Assembly: GCA_007844125.1 (NCBI GenBank)
Contig: CM017566.1
Span: forward strand, 58,386,734-58,450,733
Source: Sinonovacula constricta
Lineage: Eukaryota; Mollusca; Bivalvia; Cardiida; Solecurtidae
Reading direction: 5' to 3'
DNA length: 64,000 nucleotides
The notes beneath the pieces are model-generated. The model ran no database searches. It was not told the origin of the DNA and saw nothing but the letters and a program-made list of their open reading frames with translations. Shown here one piece after another: positions 13,422 to 24,239 of this stretch; positions within the stretch are counted from its first letter, which is position 1, and every line of letters starts with the position of its first letter. The position numbers and the translations under genes were made by a program.

Positions 13422-13572
13422 AAGGAACTCTTAAAGGCCAAATTGCTAAGGAAAAGAAATGAACTCCGTAAAGGTGACCCTGCCAAGATGGCCGCCCTGC
13501 GACAGAAATTTGTCAACCAGGCCAAGAAATATTTTGGATACCCCTATGCCAGGAAATATTGGCCCCCTGATT
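13422..13572 (+). CDS. NlpC/P60-like protein, exon 1 of those visible
   Basis: It encodes 50 residues plus one base (phase 0 in, phase 1 out), starting KELLKAKLLRKRNELRKG, rich in Lys, Arg and Leu and probably helical. It ends with YFGYPYARKYWPPD. The acceptor TTTGCAG precedes it and the donor GTGAGT follows within 'gattgtgagtac'. The frame stays open upstream to a methionine at 13359, but the pyrimidine tract and acceptor make that start unlikely. The region leads directly into the catalytic Cys segment in the next exon. I do not know a function for this N-terminal part. Confidence 0.85.
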
Positions 13573-14713
13573 GTGAGTACTGGTAGATAAAAGTTGATGA
13601 TTATCAAAAATGTGTAGCTGTGGCATTCCCAATATATCTAACAACAACAAAAAGTCTGCTATCAGGGCTGCAAACATGTTTTGAGTGTTCAAGCAATGAT
13701 AGTAGATAACATTAATTGGTAAAAATACATCATATTTAATGTTTGAACCTGGGGATCTATCTTACCAGCCATCCAAGTTGCATTCAGATCCTTTTGGTCA
13801 CTATTTATGGTGATTGTTTTAATCTCCACTTGTTTCCATCTTGTCTTTTGTTTGTCAACTTATTATATTTTTTATTATGACCATTTTAAAATTGTAAAAT
13901 TTATCTTTAACTTTTTTTTAGTTTTTACTAAAATCATAGCATGCTGTTAATTTTTTTCATATTTTGGTGTATTTTTCACTTGACCATAAGCATTGAAGCC
14001 AATGAAATTTGTTTTTACTTAGAGCTCATTCTTGATTTATAATGGCATTTGATATTTGATAGTAAATCTTATGTTTAATCAAGAAGGATGAACTTTTGAA
14101 TGACCCATAAAAGCAAGAAGTGTTGTTGTTGTTTTTATATTTTTATCTCTCTAAAGTGCAGAAAATAATGTGGATGTTGATTTTTCTACCTGCCTTTCAA
14201 GGCCCTCTTCCATGTAGCCCAACTTGTCACCTTCCTACATTCCTGGCTGCAATAAACTAGTGTGGAGAATAAGATTTTGTAATAATTAAAGCCATTATTA
14301 TCACCAATGTCCATCAAAAAGGATATTAACATTACAATTTGAATTCAATTGAGTACATGCAGACCCTTGTCTGTCTCATATTGTATAAGAAAGAAAAAAT
14401 ATTTCAGAGAAAATAAAAAGTTATTTGTCAGACATCTTATTGGATGTCATAGAAGTTAACAGTATAAGATGTTGTAAAATATTATTATAATAAGGGGTGC
14501 AACAATGTTGTCAGTAAACAAAGTGAATACATCATTTTACTTATAGATTACTATTTTATTTGCACAAAAATGAATTTAGACTATTTTTAATTACAACAAA
14601 AATAACACATGCATGATTCTTCTGTATTTGAAAAATACATAACATAGTTTCCGTATTGGAATTTCTGTGTAATAAAATGTAAAACTTCATCATTTGATTA
14701 CACAATATTTCAG

Positions 14714-14920
14714 CCCCGGAGTACAGATCTCCTCTATTCTTGGACTGTTGTGGATTGGTACGACAGGTGATGCGTGATCTGCAGGAGGACTTTGGGTTCA
14801 TCATCGGACCCTGGAACCAGGCGTACATGTATGACACGCTACCCATCACCATTCAACGGGAACAGGACATGAAACCTGGAGACCTTGTGTTCATATCTGC
14901 GACCTACTATAACCCAAAAT
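14714..14920 (+). CDS. NlpC/P60-like protein, exon 2 (catalytic Cys)
   Basis: Acceptor TTTCAG and donor GTGAGA bracket 207 bp, phase 1 in and out. It contains LFLDCCGLVRQVM, which matches the DC.GLV nucleophile motif of NlpC/P60 peptidases; the Cys after Asp is the predicted nucleophile (about residue 62 counted from the exon at 13422). It ends with MKPGDLVFIS, matching the family's PGDLVF strand. Between them is GFIIGPWNQAYMYDTLP, not a standard NlpC motif and probably lineage-specific. Known family members cleave peptide or isopeptide bonds, or act as acyltransferases. The substrate here cannot be read from sequence. Confidence 0.9.
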
Positions 14921-15454
14921 GTGAGAGTCTACGATTTGTTTTCTTTTTTATATTCCCACATTTCATCACACTTTAAGTGGGTTTAGACTTCTTACATGCA
15001 CTTGATACTTTTTGGTAATATGATATGGGGTTGAGATGAAAAGGACAACAATTTAAACAAATAAGTCAATTGTTACAATTTGACACATTCTATATTTCCT
15101 CAGATATAAAGTGAGTAAAAATGGGTTTTAAAATTGCCATGTACAGTTTATTTGACTTATTGGTGAGTTAGAAAAATAAAAATATAAAATTAAATAAGTG
15201 ATATTTGTTGATTTTGGTGTAAGATCGCATTTTATTTCTACAAGTGAGAATAGAAAATAATATTTTTACCTTTGGCTTGGCCACTTGTGAAAATATTATT
15301 TTCAAGTCTCATGAGGAGAAAATATTGCGATCTTAAACTGAAATCAACAAATTTACTGTTTCTTTCCTGCTTATTTAAGGTTATTTTAATTTTAATTATC
15401 AATTTCAAACAAATTCATTTCCCACTTGTCGCCCCTCTGTGTTTGTTGTTTTCC

Positions 15455-15895
15455 CCTAGGTAGCCCAATGTCCCCCCTAGGTTCCCCCTAAGTAGCCCAA
15501 TGTTCCCCCTAGGTTCTCCCTAGGTAGCCCAATGTTCCCCCAGGTACCCCAATGTTCCCCCTAGGTAGCCCAATGTTCCCCCTTGGTACCCCAATGTTCC
15601 CCCTAGGTTTCCCGCTAGGTACCCCAATGTTCCTAGGTACCCCAATGTTCCCCCTAGGTACCCCAATGTTCCCCCTAGGTTCCTCCTAGGTACCCCAATA
15701 TTCCCCCTAGGCAGCCCAATGTTTCCCCTAGGTTCCCCCTAGGTACCTCAATGTTCCCCCTAGGTTCCCCCTAGGTACCCCAATGTTCCCCCTAGGTAGC
15801 CCAATGTTCCCCCTAGGTTCCCCTTAGGTATCCCAATGTTCCCCCTAGGTTCCCCATAGATTTCCTCTAGGTACCCCAATGTTCCACCCCAGGTA
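15455..15895 (+). repeat. CCCCCTAGG minisatellite within the NlpC/P60-like gene intron
   Basis: The unit alternates 'ccaatgttccccctaggtac' (about 20-21 bp) with a shorter 'ttccccctaggttcccc' half unit, about 20 copies in all. CCTAGG is palindromic. The array lies in the 2.36 kb intron between exons 2 and 3. The plus strand is rich in C and very poor in G except for the AGG step. Confidence 0.95.
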
Positions 15896-16204
15896 CCCTT
15901 ATGAATAATTCAATGAAATGACTTTATTCAGATACAAAATACATGTAGTTCCAATGATTATAAATTTATTTTAACAATATTATAACAGGAAACAAAAATA
16001 ATGTATTATCAACAAATCATTTGCTATTGAAACATAAAAATAGTCAAAACCACTTCTTTGTTGGCTGGAGTAAAAATTTCATTGTTGGGAATATTTTTTG
16101 CAGTGCAAATAATGCCTGAAAATGTTCACTGATGTTATTTTCACTAATGACATACCTATTTCACCAATAAGCATGAAAGAAAAAATAAATATATCAATGA
16201 AGTA

Positions 16205-16410
16205 GCATACATTGTACTGTAGGAATACATGTGAACGCTCCCATTTTTGGAGGGAGACTCCTACTTCTAAGGTTCAAAATTACTTGAAAATGAGGTGTAT
16301 TTGACACTCCTTCAGAAATCTCCCTATTTGGAAACAGATCACTTCCTTCTTCCTTTATATGAAAATAACAGATCTCCCACTTTGGCCTCTTAGAAAGTTT
16401 ACATGTATAT
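16205..16410. repeat. Dispersed repeat, paired with 42700-42910
   Basis: The two regions share an ordered series of blocks: 'ctcccattttgg' type, 'gagac/gaaagattcc', 'acttgaaaatgagg', 'ggaaacagat', 'ttatatgaaaataaca' and 'tctcccactttggc'. No protein is visible in either copy. Element type is unknown. Confidence 0.65.
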
Positions 16411-17283
16411 GTCTGTTTCTGTAGGGAAAATAATTTTGTAATCATTTTATATATTTTATGATAATCAGTCATGGTAGGATTATATTTATTTGTTTGTGAT
16501 CATTTGCATTTAAGTAGGACATGTGAACAAGATTTGAGCAACGCCTTTAATTACCCTATGGTGAAACATGCCAGCTGATACAGATTATGACTTTTCATTG
16601 AGGGTTTTTGTCCGAATACAAGAACTAACATGTCTCTAAGTGCAATTAGATCATTAATTTTACTTCATTAAGATGTTGTTAGTTTGCACCTCCTTCGACT
16701 TTGTTTTATATGCATAAATGTGGCTTTTGCTCTTTTGTAATTACCATTTATCAACTTACTTAACAAAATAGAAAACATGCTATCAATACATATTATAATA
16801 ATAATTCACCAAAACCTATAATTACAAGATTACAATTTTGCATCAAGATATTAATTAAATCTATGGTAGAATCATTACAAAGCCCAAATTAATTGTCCTG
16901 TCTTAACCTTTCATAACAATGTCAAATTAAAATACCCCTTTTATTCCAAAGTACATGAAATTTTAGGAAGAAAAACAAATTGAATAATAATTTTGCGCCT
17001 AGGAATGGCCACTCAATAGCCATAATTAGATCATCATAATGTTAAAATCTTGCAATTTAAATGTTCAATAATATTTTAAAATAATGTTAATAAAATTTTC
17101 ACCATAAATATGTAGAGACTTATATATAAATAAATTGTGTTCAAGATAAGACTTTGTCGTATTGTGAAATTACGTTAAATATGCAACTTTTAAATAATAT
17201 GTGGATCCTAATTAACTGATATTACTTACCTTGCATACATCTATTTCATGATGATAAAACAATCCACCATTTCTCTATCTCAG

Positions 17284-17473
17284 CCAAGAAGCAGCGCCAC
17301 AATATGACACATGTAGAAATCTGGGCAGGGGAAGGCAACAAGACAATTGGCGCTCGATGGAACAATGGCAAGGTTCAGGTGTTTGACAGCTATCGATTTA
17401 CTGCCAAAAGTTACTACGATGAAACCTACCACTTTAAATCTATTGACACCTGGCTGAAGGGCATCTGCAAAAG
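17284..17473 (+). CDS. NlpC/P60-like protein, exon 3 (catalytic His)
   Basis: Acceptor CTATCTCAG, donor GTATTT, 190 bp, phase 1 in and phase 2 out. It contains HVEIWAGEGNKTIGARW, equivalent to the HVGIY.G.G segment carrying the catalytic His (about residue 129), then VQVFDSYRF and FKSIDTWLKGIC. Together with DCCGLV and PGDLVF in the previous exon this completes the order Cys, PGDLVF, His typical of the fold. The third polar residue of the triad cannot be assigned with confidence. Confidence 0.9.
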
Positions 17474-17599
17474 GTATTTTCTGATTTCATTTGTAAATGT
17501 ACTAGAGATATCCTTATTTGCTCTGCAAGTTTTAACTTTGATTATAAACCCTTTCTAAATTTCACTTTTTGCTGTAAGCTGGCTAATCTGAATTTAAAC

Positions 17600-17960
17600 A
17601 TATGCTAGATGACTGTATTCTTTGTTTTACCAGCCAATCGGGTTTAAGTTATAGGCCAGATGACTATATTCTTTGTGTAACAAGCCAATCAGGTTCTTGT
17701 GTGCATTTAGCATTTAAATATGCATGCACACCTATAGCCCAAAATGAACAAATTATGTATGCAAGGAGTATGAGATTTTTACATGACAAAACTAAATTAA
17801 GTCATTTTTATAAGTTTTGAGATATTTTCTTTTTCTACATTAGGTTGTAAATTGTGAGGACAAAATGAATAAATTATATGCGAATGGGGTATGAGATTTG
17901 TAACACAACTGAATTAAGTCATTTTTATAAGTATATGAGATATTTATTCCTGGTACAATA
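17600..17960 (+). repeat. Two local tandem duplications in the intron before exon 4
   Basis: A unit of about 53 bp (agatgactgtattctttg, then agccaatcgggtt) is present twice at 17606-17693. A unit of about 130 bp follows twice (17750-17950), marked by 'gagtatgagattt', 'aattaagtcatttttataag' and 'gagatatttt'. Both are diverged by several substitutions and small indels. Confidence 0.7.
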
Positions 17961-18396
17961 TGCTGTAAATTGTTTGACAAAAATGTAGGCTCATCACTTT
18001 CTTAGAATGGTGCTTCTTGAGATTAAAGTCCCATTTCATAATGTTCAGAAAATGTTTTTATTGTTTCTGACTGTTTATGCTAAGTCAGAATGCTTAACCA
18101 TAAAATCTTGAAACATGTTGTTTAAAATGCTTATAAACAATAATGTGCTTATTTAAATGACAAGGCAGGTGTGAAACACATTTTCAGGTGAAGACCTAAT
18201 CTCTTTGTAAATATATAGAGAGAAATTTTACATAAAGACTATTTTTTGTTTTATCAAGAAGTCACATTTAAAGGAAATCATTTTGTTGTACATCATACTG
18301 TTATGAAATATTTAACTTTTGTTCATTCTCTACATTTCTAACCAATCAGGTCAACACTCTCCTTTAAGATTTTTTTTCCTTTTTCCTCTCCTGTAG

Positions 18397-19325
18397 CTAC
18401 TGTAGAGATCACTCATGGAAAAGGAAGAAGTTCAAACCCACCAAGAAGTCTATCTTCTATGTGAGTGAGGATGAGTCAAACTCATCTCAAAATGGCCAAC
18501 AAGACCAGGCAGCTGGTGATGATGATAGTGTTGCTGATAACACCAGTGAAGTGCTTAAAGACATTGCAAAGATGAAAGCTGATGTGGAAGCAGCTAACAA
18601 CACTACAGAGGCAGCTGATAAGAGGAAAGAAGTTGCTGAAAACTTAGATAATGCTGATGATGATGATGAGGAGGAGGTTGCTGATGATCAGGATGAAGAA
18701 GGGTCAGATGTTGATGAAGATGAGATGGCAGATGTCTTGCAAGATGAAAGTGCAGGTGATGAGGAGGAGCTTGGAACGAATGTTGAAGTCAAAGATGGAA
18801 GGATTTCATCCACAGGAAATCTTGTTGATTTATGCAACAGAGGTCTGTACCTTAAATATCTAGTTAACAAAGGGAAGGATGAATCAGATGCCACAGATGG
18901 GATGAATACTACTGCTACTACAGCAAATGAAGGAGAAAATGTAAAGTTTGAACCAGCTCGCAGTCTAGAAAGTAGTCCAGATATAGCTACCCAACTTTAT
19001 ATTCCTGATAACCCTGAGCACCTTGAAGAGTTGGAAATCAAGGCTGAATTAACAGCTCATGCCAAGGGACTTGATGAAACTGATGACACAGCTGCAGAAA
19101 ATCAACTACATGAGGGCAAAGAAGATGAAAAGGAAGTGGATGTTAAAGCTGACAGTGGAAATTATAAGGAAGGCCCAAGATTTGTAAATAGCCATCCATT
19201 ATCAACTTCAGAGGAACAAATTGAAATGGCCATTACAGATTTGACAATGGACTGTCCGTCAGAAAGTTGCACTGAAGTACCAGCATCTCTAGGGAAAACA
19301 CAAAGTAGCACCAGTTCAGAGAATG
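18397..19325 (+). CDS. NlpC/P60-like protein, exon 4 (basic patch and acidic tail)
   Basis: The acceptor CTCCTGTAG precedes SYCRDHSWKRKKFKPTKK, a basic segment that closes the domain and could be a nuclear signal. A long low-complexity tail rich in Asp, Glu, Ser and Thr follows, including a DDDDEEEVADDQDEEG run. No signal peptide or membrane segment is seen, suggesting a cytosolic or nuclear protein. The exon can end at the donor GTAATT at 19326 (phase 1) and join the exon at 19775; if that intron is kept, translation stops at TAG 19331-19333. The five exons total 1602 bp, that is 533 residues plus stop. Confidence 0.85.
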
Positions 19326-19774
19326 GTAATTAGTTCTGTTCAATTGTACACAACTTTGAGAAACAAAAGTTCAAATACAAACTTCTTATTGTTGTTTTGG
19401 TTTGTAAGTTAAAGCATTTATGTTAAAACTTATGAATTGTTCAAAGCATATTTTCTTGACTGTTCTGGTTATATTGTACTGTATTGAGGCTTTAATGTCA
19501 ATGTTTAAAACTTTTAAGCATATTTAAAGGAAAGTTTTCTCAGTAGTACTTTTAAGGCATTCAAGTTAATTTAAAACTCACACAGTAATGTCAGAAATAT
19601 GTTAGATCTTCTACTCAGAATTAACATTTACATGTTATTGTTTTATTATTACTGATTTGTTTTGTTTTTATATCAGACCTTTAAGCCATTTCTGAATGTA
19701 TACCATAAATATATGTTTATTAGCATAGTTTGCTAGTGTTTTTATTACTGACAATGAAAAGCATTTATTCGCAG

Positions 19775-19899
19775 CTGGTTCTGGCAACTTTAAAAGTGGT
19801 GACAGGCAAGTTAAGACGTCCCCAAGTCAGCCGCCTGGTCGTGAATGGATATACCCGAGCTATTTAGGGTCTTCATCAAGTACTGGTTGGAAATCTTGA
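19775..19899 (+). CDS. NlpC/P60-like protein, probable last exon
   Basis: Acceptor TTCGCAG at 19768-19774 joins in phase to the donor at 19326 and gives 41 further residues before TGA (19897-19899). The end is aromatic- and Ser/Gly-rich, with QPPGREWIYPSYLG and TGWKS, clearly unlike the acidic tail before it. The compact motif, the correct phase and the splice sites support a real exon. Retention of the 449-bp intron would give a protein lacking this end. Confidence 0.65.
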
Positions 19900-20249
19900 G
19901 ACACTTGGTCTCATAGTCACCAAACATTCTAAAAGCATGCATATATGGGCCTAAGTTTATACAAGCTTATAGATTAGGCCATTTTTAGTAACAACTAATC
20001 ATAGTCATTAAACACACTCCCAGCTTTTTAAACTTTGAACTCAAGTTTGAGAGCATTCTGCAGCTTGTAATTGGTCAGTTTGAAATAACAGTTCCTTTTT
20101 GGCCAATCAGATGTCTGTATATGATATCAAGTGTCGGAGACCAGATGCTTTAAAATGGTCTTTAAACCTACCTCAAGCTAAACCATAGTAACCTTGGGCC
20201 CTGATAATAACTAATTCTAATGGTCATTTTTTGTTATTTACTGTAACAC

Positions 20250-20255
20250 AATAAA
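20250..20255 (+). terminator. Polyadenylation signal AATAAA, candidate 3' end of the NlpC/P60-like gene
   Basis: AATAAATAAAT lies about 350 bp after the TGA of the last exon, a normal distance for a 3' untranslated region in an AT-rich animal genome. Chance AATAAA is frequent in such sequence, so its use is inferred from position only. Confidence 0.4.
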
Positions 20256-20269
20256 TAAATTTATTATCA

Positions 20270-22566
20270 TTAAATGTTTGGTTTTGTTGGTAGTTAATCT
20301 TAAATGGATGTGCTACTAAAACCCTTATATTGAGTCACTAATTCAACGCCTTCTTGTAAAATAAAATCACTGCAGCATGGGTTACATGACCAGAGCATAT
20401 CTTTCAGGCACAAATATATGTCCAGGCAACTTAAATATTTGTTTTGTTTGCACAAATTACCGTGTAAGCATTTAATCATTCTGTGAAATTCTGGGGTACT
20501 TGGTGTTTTTATGAGAATAGTGTGATATTGACCTTAGAAATATGACTTTAGAAAGGTTTGGTGAATAAAGACCTTTGTCCCAACAGTTTTGAGTGTGTCT
20601 CTAGTCTAACTAGTATCAAACAACAGAAACAATACAACAAGGTTTAAGTTATTCATTTAGATTGACATGTTCTTGTAGCAGCAGATGAGCATCAACAATT
20701 GTTTTTATTTGGCTTTAGAGTTTGTAGAAATCTTGCCAAGATTTAGCGTAGAGCATGGTAGTTTTTAAACCGTGCGTAGAGAAAAGATGCTTAAAGAATG
20801 AAAGCGCTGCAAACACTGTGATATTCACTGCTTCTGTAATCACATTTTGAGATATGCTGTCCGTAGAAAAGTGTTATGTTAGATGAACTATCCCTTATCA
20901 ATCTATACGTCTCTTTCAGTTTAGTGGGAATAAGCAAGTTGTGGGTCAAGCACCATGACTGGTTGACCCATTTTGCTACTGGAGAGTTGGTCACTATCAC
21001 CTTTAACTGGTTACATCACACAGGACTCTCAATACTTTTTTCTTACTTACCTGCAGTCTGGATAGGGGTTTATTTTTGAGTTTATAGTCTTTTTAGTGTA
21101 GAATTTTATAATCACAATAGCATTTTGTTTAAACAATCTTGCCATATATTCCCTTTACATTTATTTCTGGAAATATGAGAAAGTGCTTTTTGTTGCACTG
21201 GAGACAGAATATTTCAGGTCGGCATTCTTCTATGTATAAAGTAACAACATCTGTATTAACTGCTTTCACATTAAATACAAAAAATGGAATTTTTGCCTAC
21301 AGTCTCAAGGTCCTATACCTTTGGATGCTAAGAATCCTTTTTTTAATTAAAAATTAAGTTCATGCTCAGGCTAAAATCTTATTTGTTGACAACTGAGTCA
21401 GGACCTAAGGTAATATTTAAAGTATCAGATTGGTTTAGAGTTGGATTAAGTTTTTCAAATAGACCAATGATATAATTTAGCTTGTGCAATTCTTTTAGAT
21501 GCATAAAATTTCAACCAAACAACAAAAGTTCCAATTCTCGAGCATCATTCTAACACTTTTTTGATAACAATGATAAGCTGAGATATTGGTCAAACTCATT
21601 TTTCTTTCTTTCAGAAGGTTTCTTACAAAGACAATATTTTCCAATTTTTCATTTTTATACATCATCCACCTGGATAATTCGTGGTACCAAGGTATTACAG
21701 TGACACATTTAGGATGTGATAGTAATTACATGAGGTAAAAATTTGAGCTTAAGAAAAATCTTAACTGAGAAATTTTCTGAATTAGTGGCATGAATGGCTA
21801 GACTGGAGAAATGCTTTTGATTCTTTTAACCAGTCTTGTGATTGGGTGTTAACCTAGACTTTATTAAGTCAGGATTTTGCACTGTATTGTTAGAAATTGA
21901 TTTATAGCTAAATTTAGATCTGATCTGTCTGATGCTTTAGAATAGTCTTAGTTGCCAGCTTAATGTGTGTGCCCAGATAGCTACCGGTAGATTTCAAGTC
22001 TGCATTGGAGTGTATCTGTGCATAAGAACATTTACACTGTTCGATGCCTGCATTTTAAAATATGTTCTTCCTTAGTTAAGATGGAGTTCCTTAGTCCTTG
22101 TTTAAAGGGCTTGTTGAAATATTGTACAGAAAAGGAGAGCATGCTTAAATATGAAGAATTAGTCGAGAGTGTTTAAAACTTTGAACACATGTCTGTGTCC
22201 ATTTTCAAACCTATAAATGGTCAGATATGAATTCCTTTTGGACCAATCAGATCAGTACTTTGAAAGGATCAAAACTGAAAAGTTCCACTATTTTAGGAGT
22301 GTAAAGCATATTTTAAGAATAAATGGTTTGCTGCTATTGCTGCAATCTTTGCTGTGTTTTGTTGTCAGACTCCTTTGCCAGCATAGAGAATAAAAATAAG
22401 TATATTGGTTTTTAATTTCTGTTAAATATTATGGAAAGGTTTGATTTCTTTATAGATAAAATATAAAAAATATAGTGTATCAATTGTCATAATGAAGATG
22501 ATAATACCAGAATAAAAAGCAATGCTTTAGTTGACAATTAAATGTTTTGCATTAAAGATGTGTTTT
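20270..22566. other. AT-rich intergenic stretch
   Basis: No conserved reading frame on either strand; open frames here (for example 20876-21079) are short and show no recognised motif. No exon of the cadherin gene is seen, although that gene would have to continue leftwards if the contigs were truly adjacent. Confidence 0.5.
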
Positions 22567-22936
22567 TTTTAGCTCACCTGAGTACAACATGCTCAAGGTG
22601 AGTTTTTCTGATACCACTTAGTCCATCGTGTGGCATCAACTTTTTAGCTTGTTAACACACTAGAGACCACAGTTTTTGTTCTATCTTCATCAAACTTGGT
22701 CAGAATGTTTGCCAGTATGAAATTTTACATATGTTTTGAAGTGGGTCATGTGGATTCAGTAGGTTATTTGGTAAAATTCTAGAAAACGTTATCAACCCAG
22801 TGGCCACACTAATCGTCCAATCTTCACAAAAGATTTCTAAAGTAAATAATTCTTAATTACACAATGACAGATATGAGCCTACTAAAAGTCTGTGTCCTTA
22901 GGTGAGCGATTAAGGACCATCACGGCCCTCTTGTTT
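22567..22936 (+). repeat. Dispersed molluscan repeat, AGCTCACCT type, copy 2
   Basis: Begins TTTTTTTAGCTCACCTGAG with CAAGGTGAGTTTTTCTGAT, and ends TTAGGTGAGCGATTAAGGACC then GGCCCTCTTG. Shared blocks with copy 1 include 'cttggtcagaatgtttgcc', 'cccagtggccacact', 'agtaaataa.tcttaattac' and 'gatatgagcctact'. Copy 1 is nearly twice as long because of its internal duplication. Confidence 0.7.
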
Positions 22937-22939
22937 ATT

Positions 22940-24235
22940 GATGTTAATTTAACACATCTATACTATTTAAGTTCACACAAAAAACAGAAATCTTAACAAC
23001 TTTGTCGAGTCACACTATAATATGTTGGATCATTTGTATTAAAAGGCACTTTTTTGCTTTATTTGGACTACTGTGTTTTCACTTCTTGGAAAGTATGGTT
23101 ATCTATCAGCAGACATTGGACATACTTGAAAAAAAATGTACATTTTTTAAAATATTGTCTTAAGTAAGACATTGAAATAAATCAAATATGTAGTTATTCA
23201 CATATACAAAATAATTCTTCCTTGTTTTATTGCTTGATAGATTAGTTTAAAATGACAAAATGGTTTAACACACAATGGGGTTTACTGAATCTCTCCTCCC
23301 AGGAGTGTAGCATCCATAACTGATTAATAATATACAAATAAAGACTCAATTAACACTCCATCTGGGGTTTGTTTGATGTCCCCTTTCAATTTAACCAATA
23401 AGCAAAATAAATATTATGATATGTTGCCTTTAATTTTATATTTACAATTGTGTATTAATATTTAAAAAGCCTCACAAATACCACAAATTTAATATCTTCA
23501 ACATACTACATTTTTACGATTATTCCTTATATTTAATATTTCATTATGAAACCATTTTGTCATTATTTACCATTGGTTGACTAATCTAAGTTAATAATCT
23601 GAGTTAATACTTTTACAATATGTAAACCATACTTTAACAGTATGTAAATTATACTTTTACAATTTGTAAATCATACTTTAACAGTATGTAAATTATACTT
23701 TTACAATATGTAAATGATACAATATTTAAATTTGTGCAGATAATCCGTCCAGTATTCTTATATTGTGTCATATACTTAGTTTTAATGTTCTATTTGTTCT
23801 ATTTTAAATCAGTACATATCATATTTTGTCTGTGATAAATTGTAATAAGGTTTGTTTTTATTTAACTAATTTTCTTTGCATTTGACTATACCTATGTTTT
23901 GGTGTTTAGTATTATTCTCTGTTGTGGTTTAATATGCTAGTAGATGTCAACGGTATTGTTGTTAATAAATTATAAATTGGTGCTTCCTTTTTGTTTTTAT
24001 TTAGCTGAAAAATTAAATAACTCAATTTTCAATCAGGAATAAATAATATGTTCTACTTCTTTAAACTTTCCTTTACAGATGCATCCTGCCCAGCATTACC
24101 ACCATCCTCTTTATCAACCATGCAACATAACCATTTATTGGCACTACTACTATCATTATCACAATAACATTGTCTGGCAGTTGTGCCTGTTATCTTCTCT
24201 AAATTTCCATGATAGCAATTATGAACATAAACATC
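22940..24235. other. AT-rich intergenic stretch with a small tandem repeat
   Basis: No gene. At 23610-23722 a 44-bp unit made of two similar 22-bp halves (acttttacaatatgtaaacc / actttaacagtatgtaaatt) is repeated about 2.5 times. An open plus frame from 24079 runs into the satellite and is not regarded as coding. Confidence 0.6.
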
Positions 24236-24239
24236 ACCA

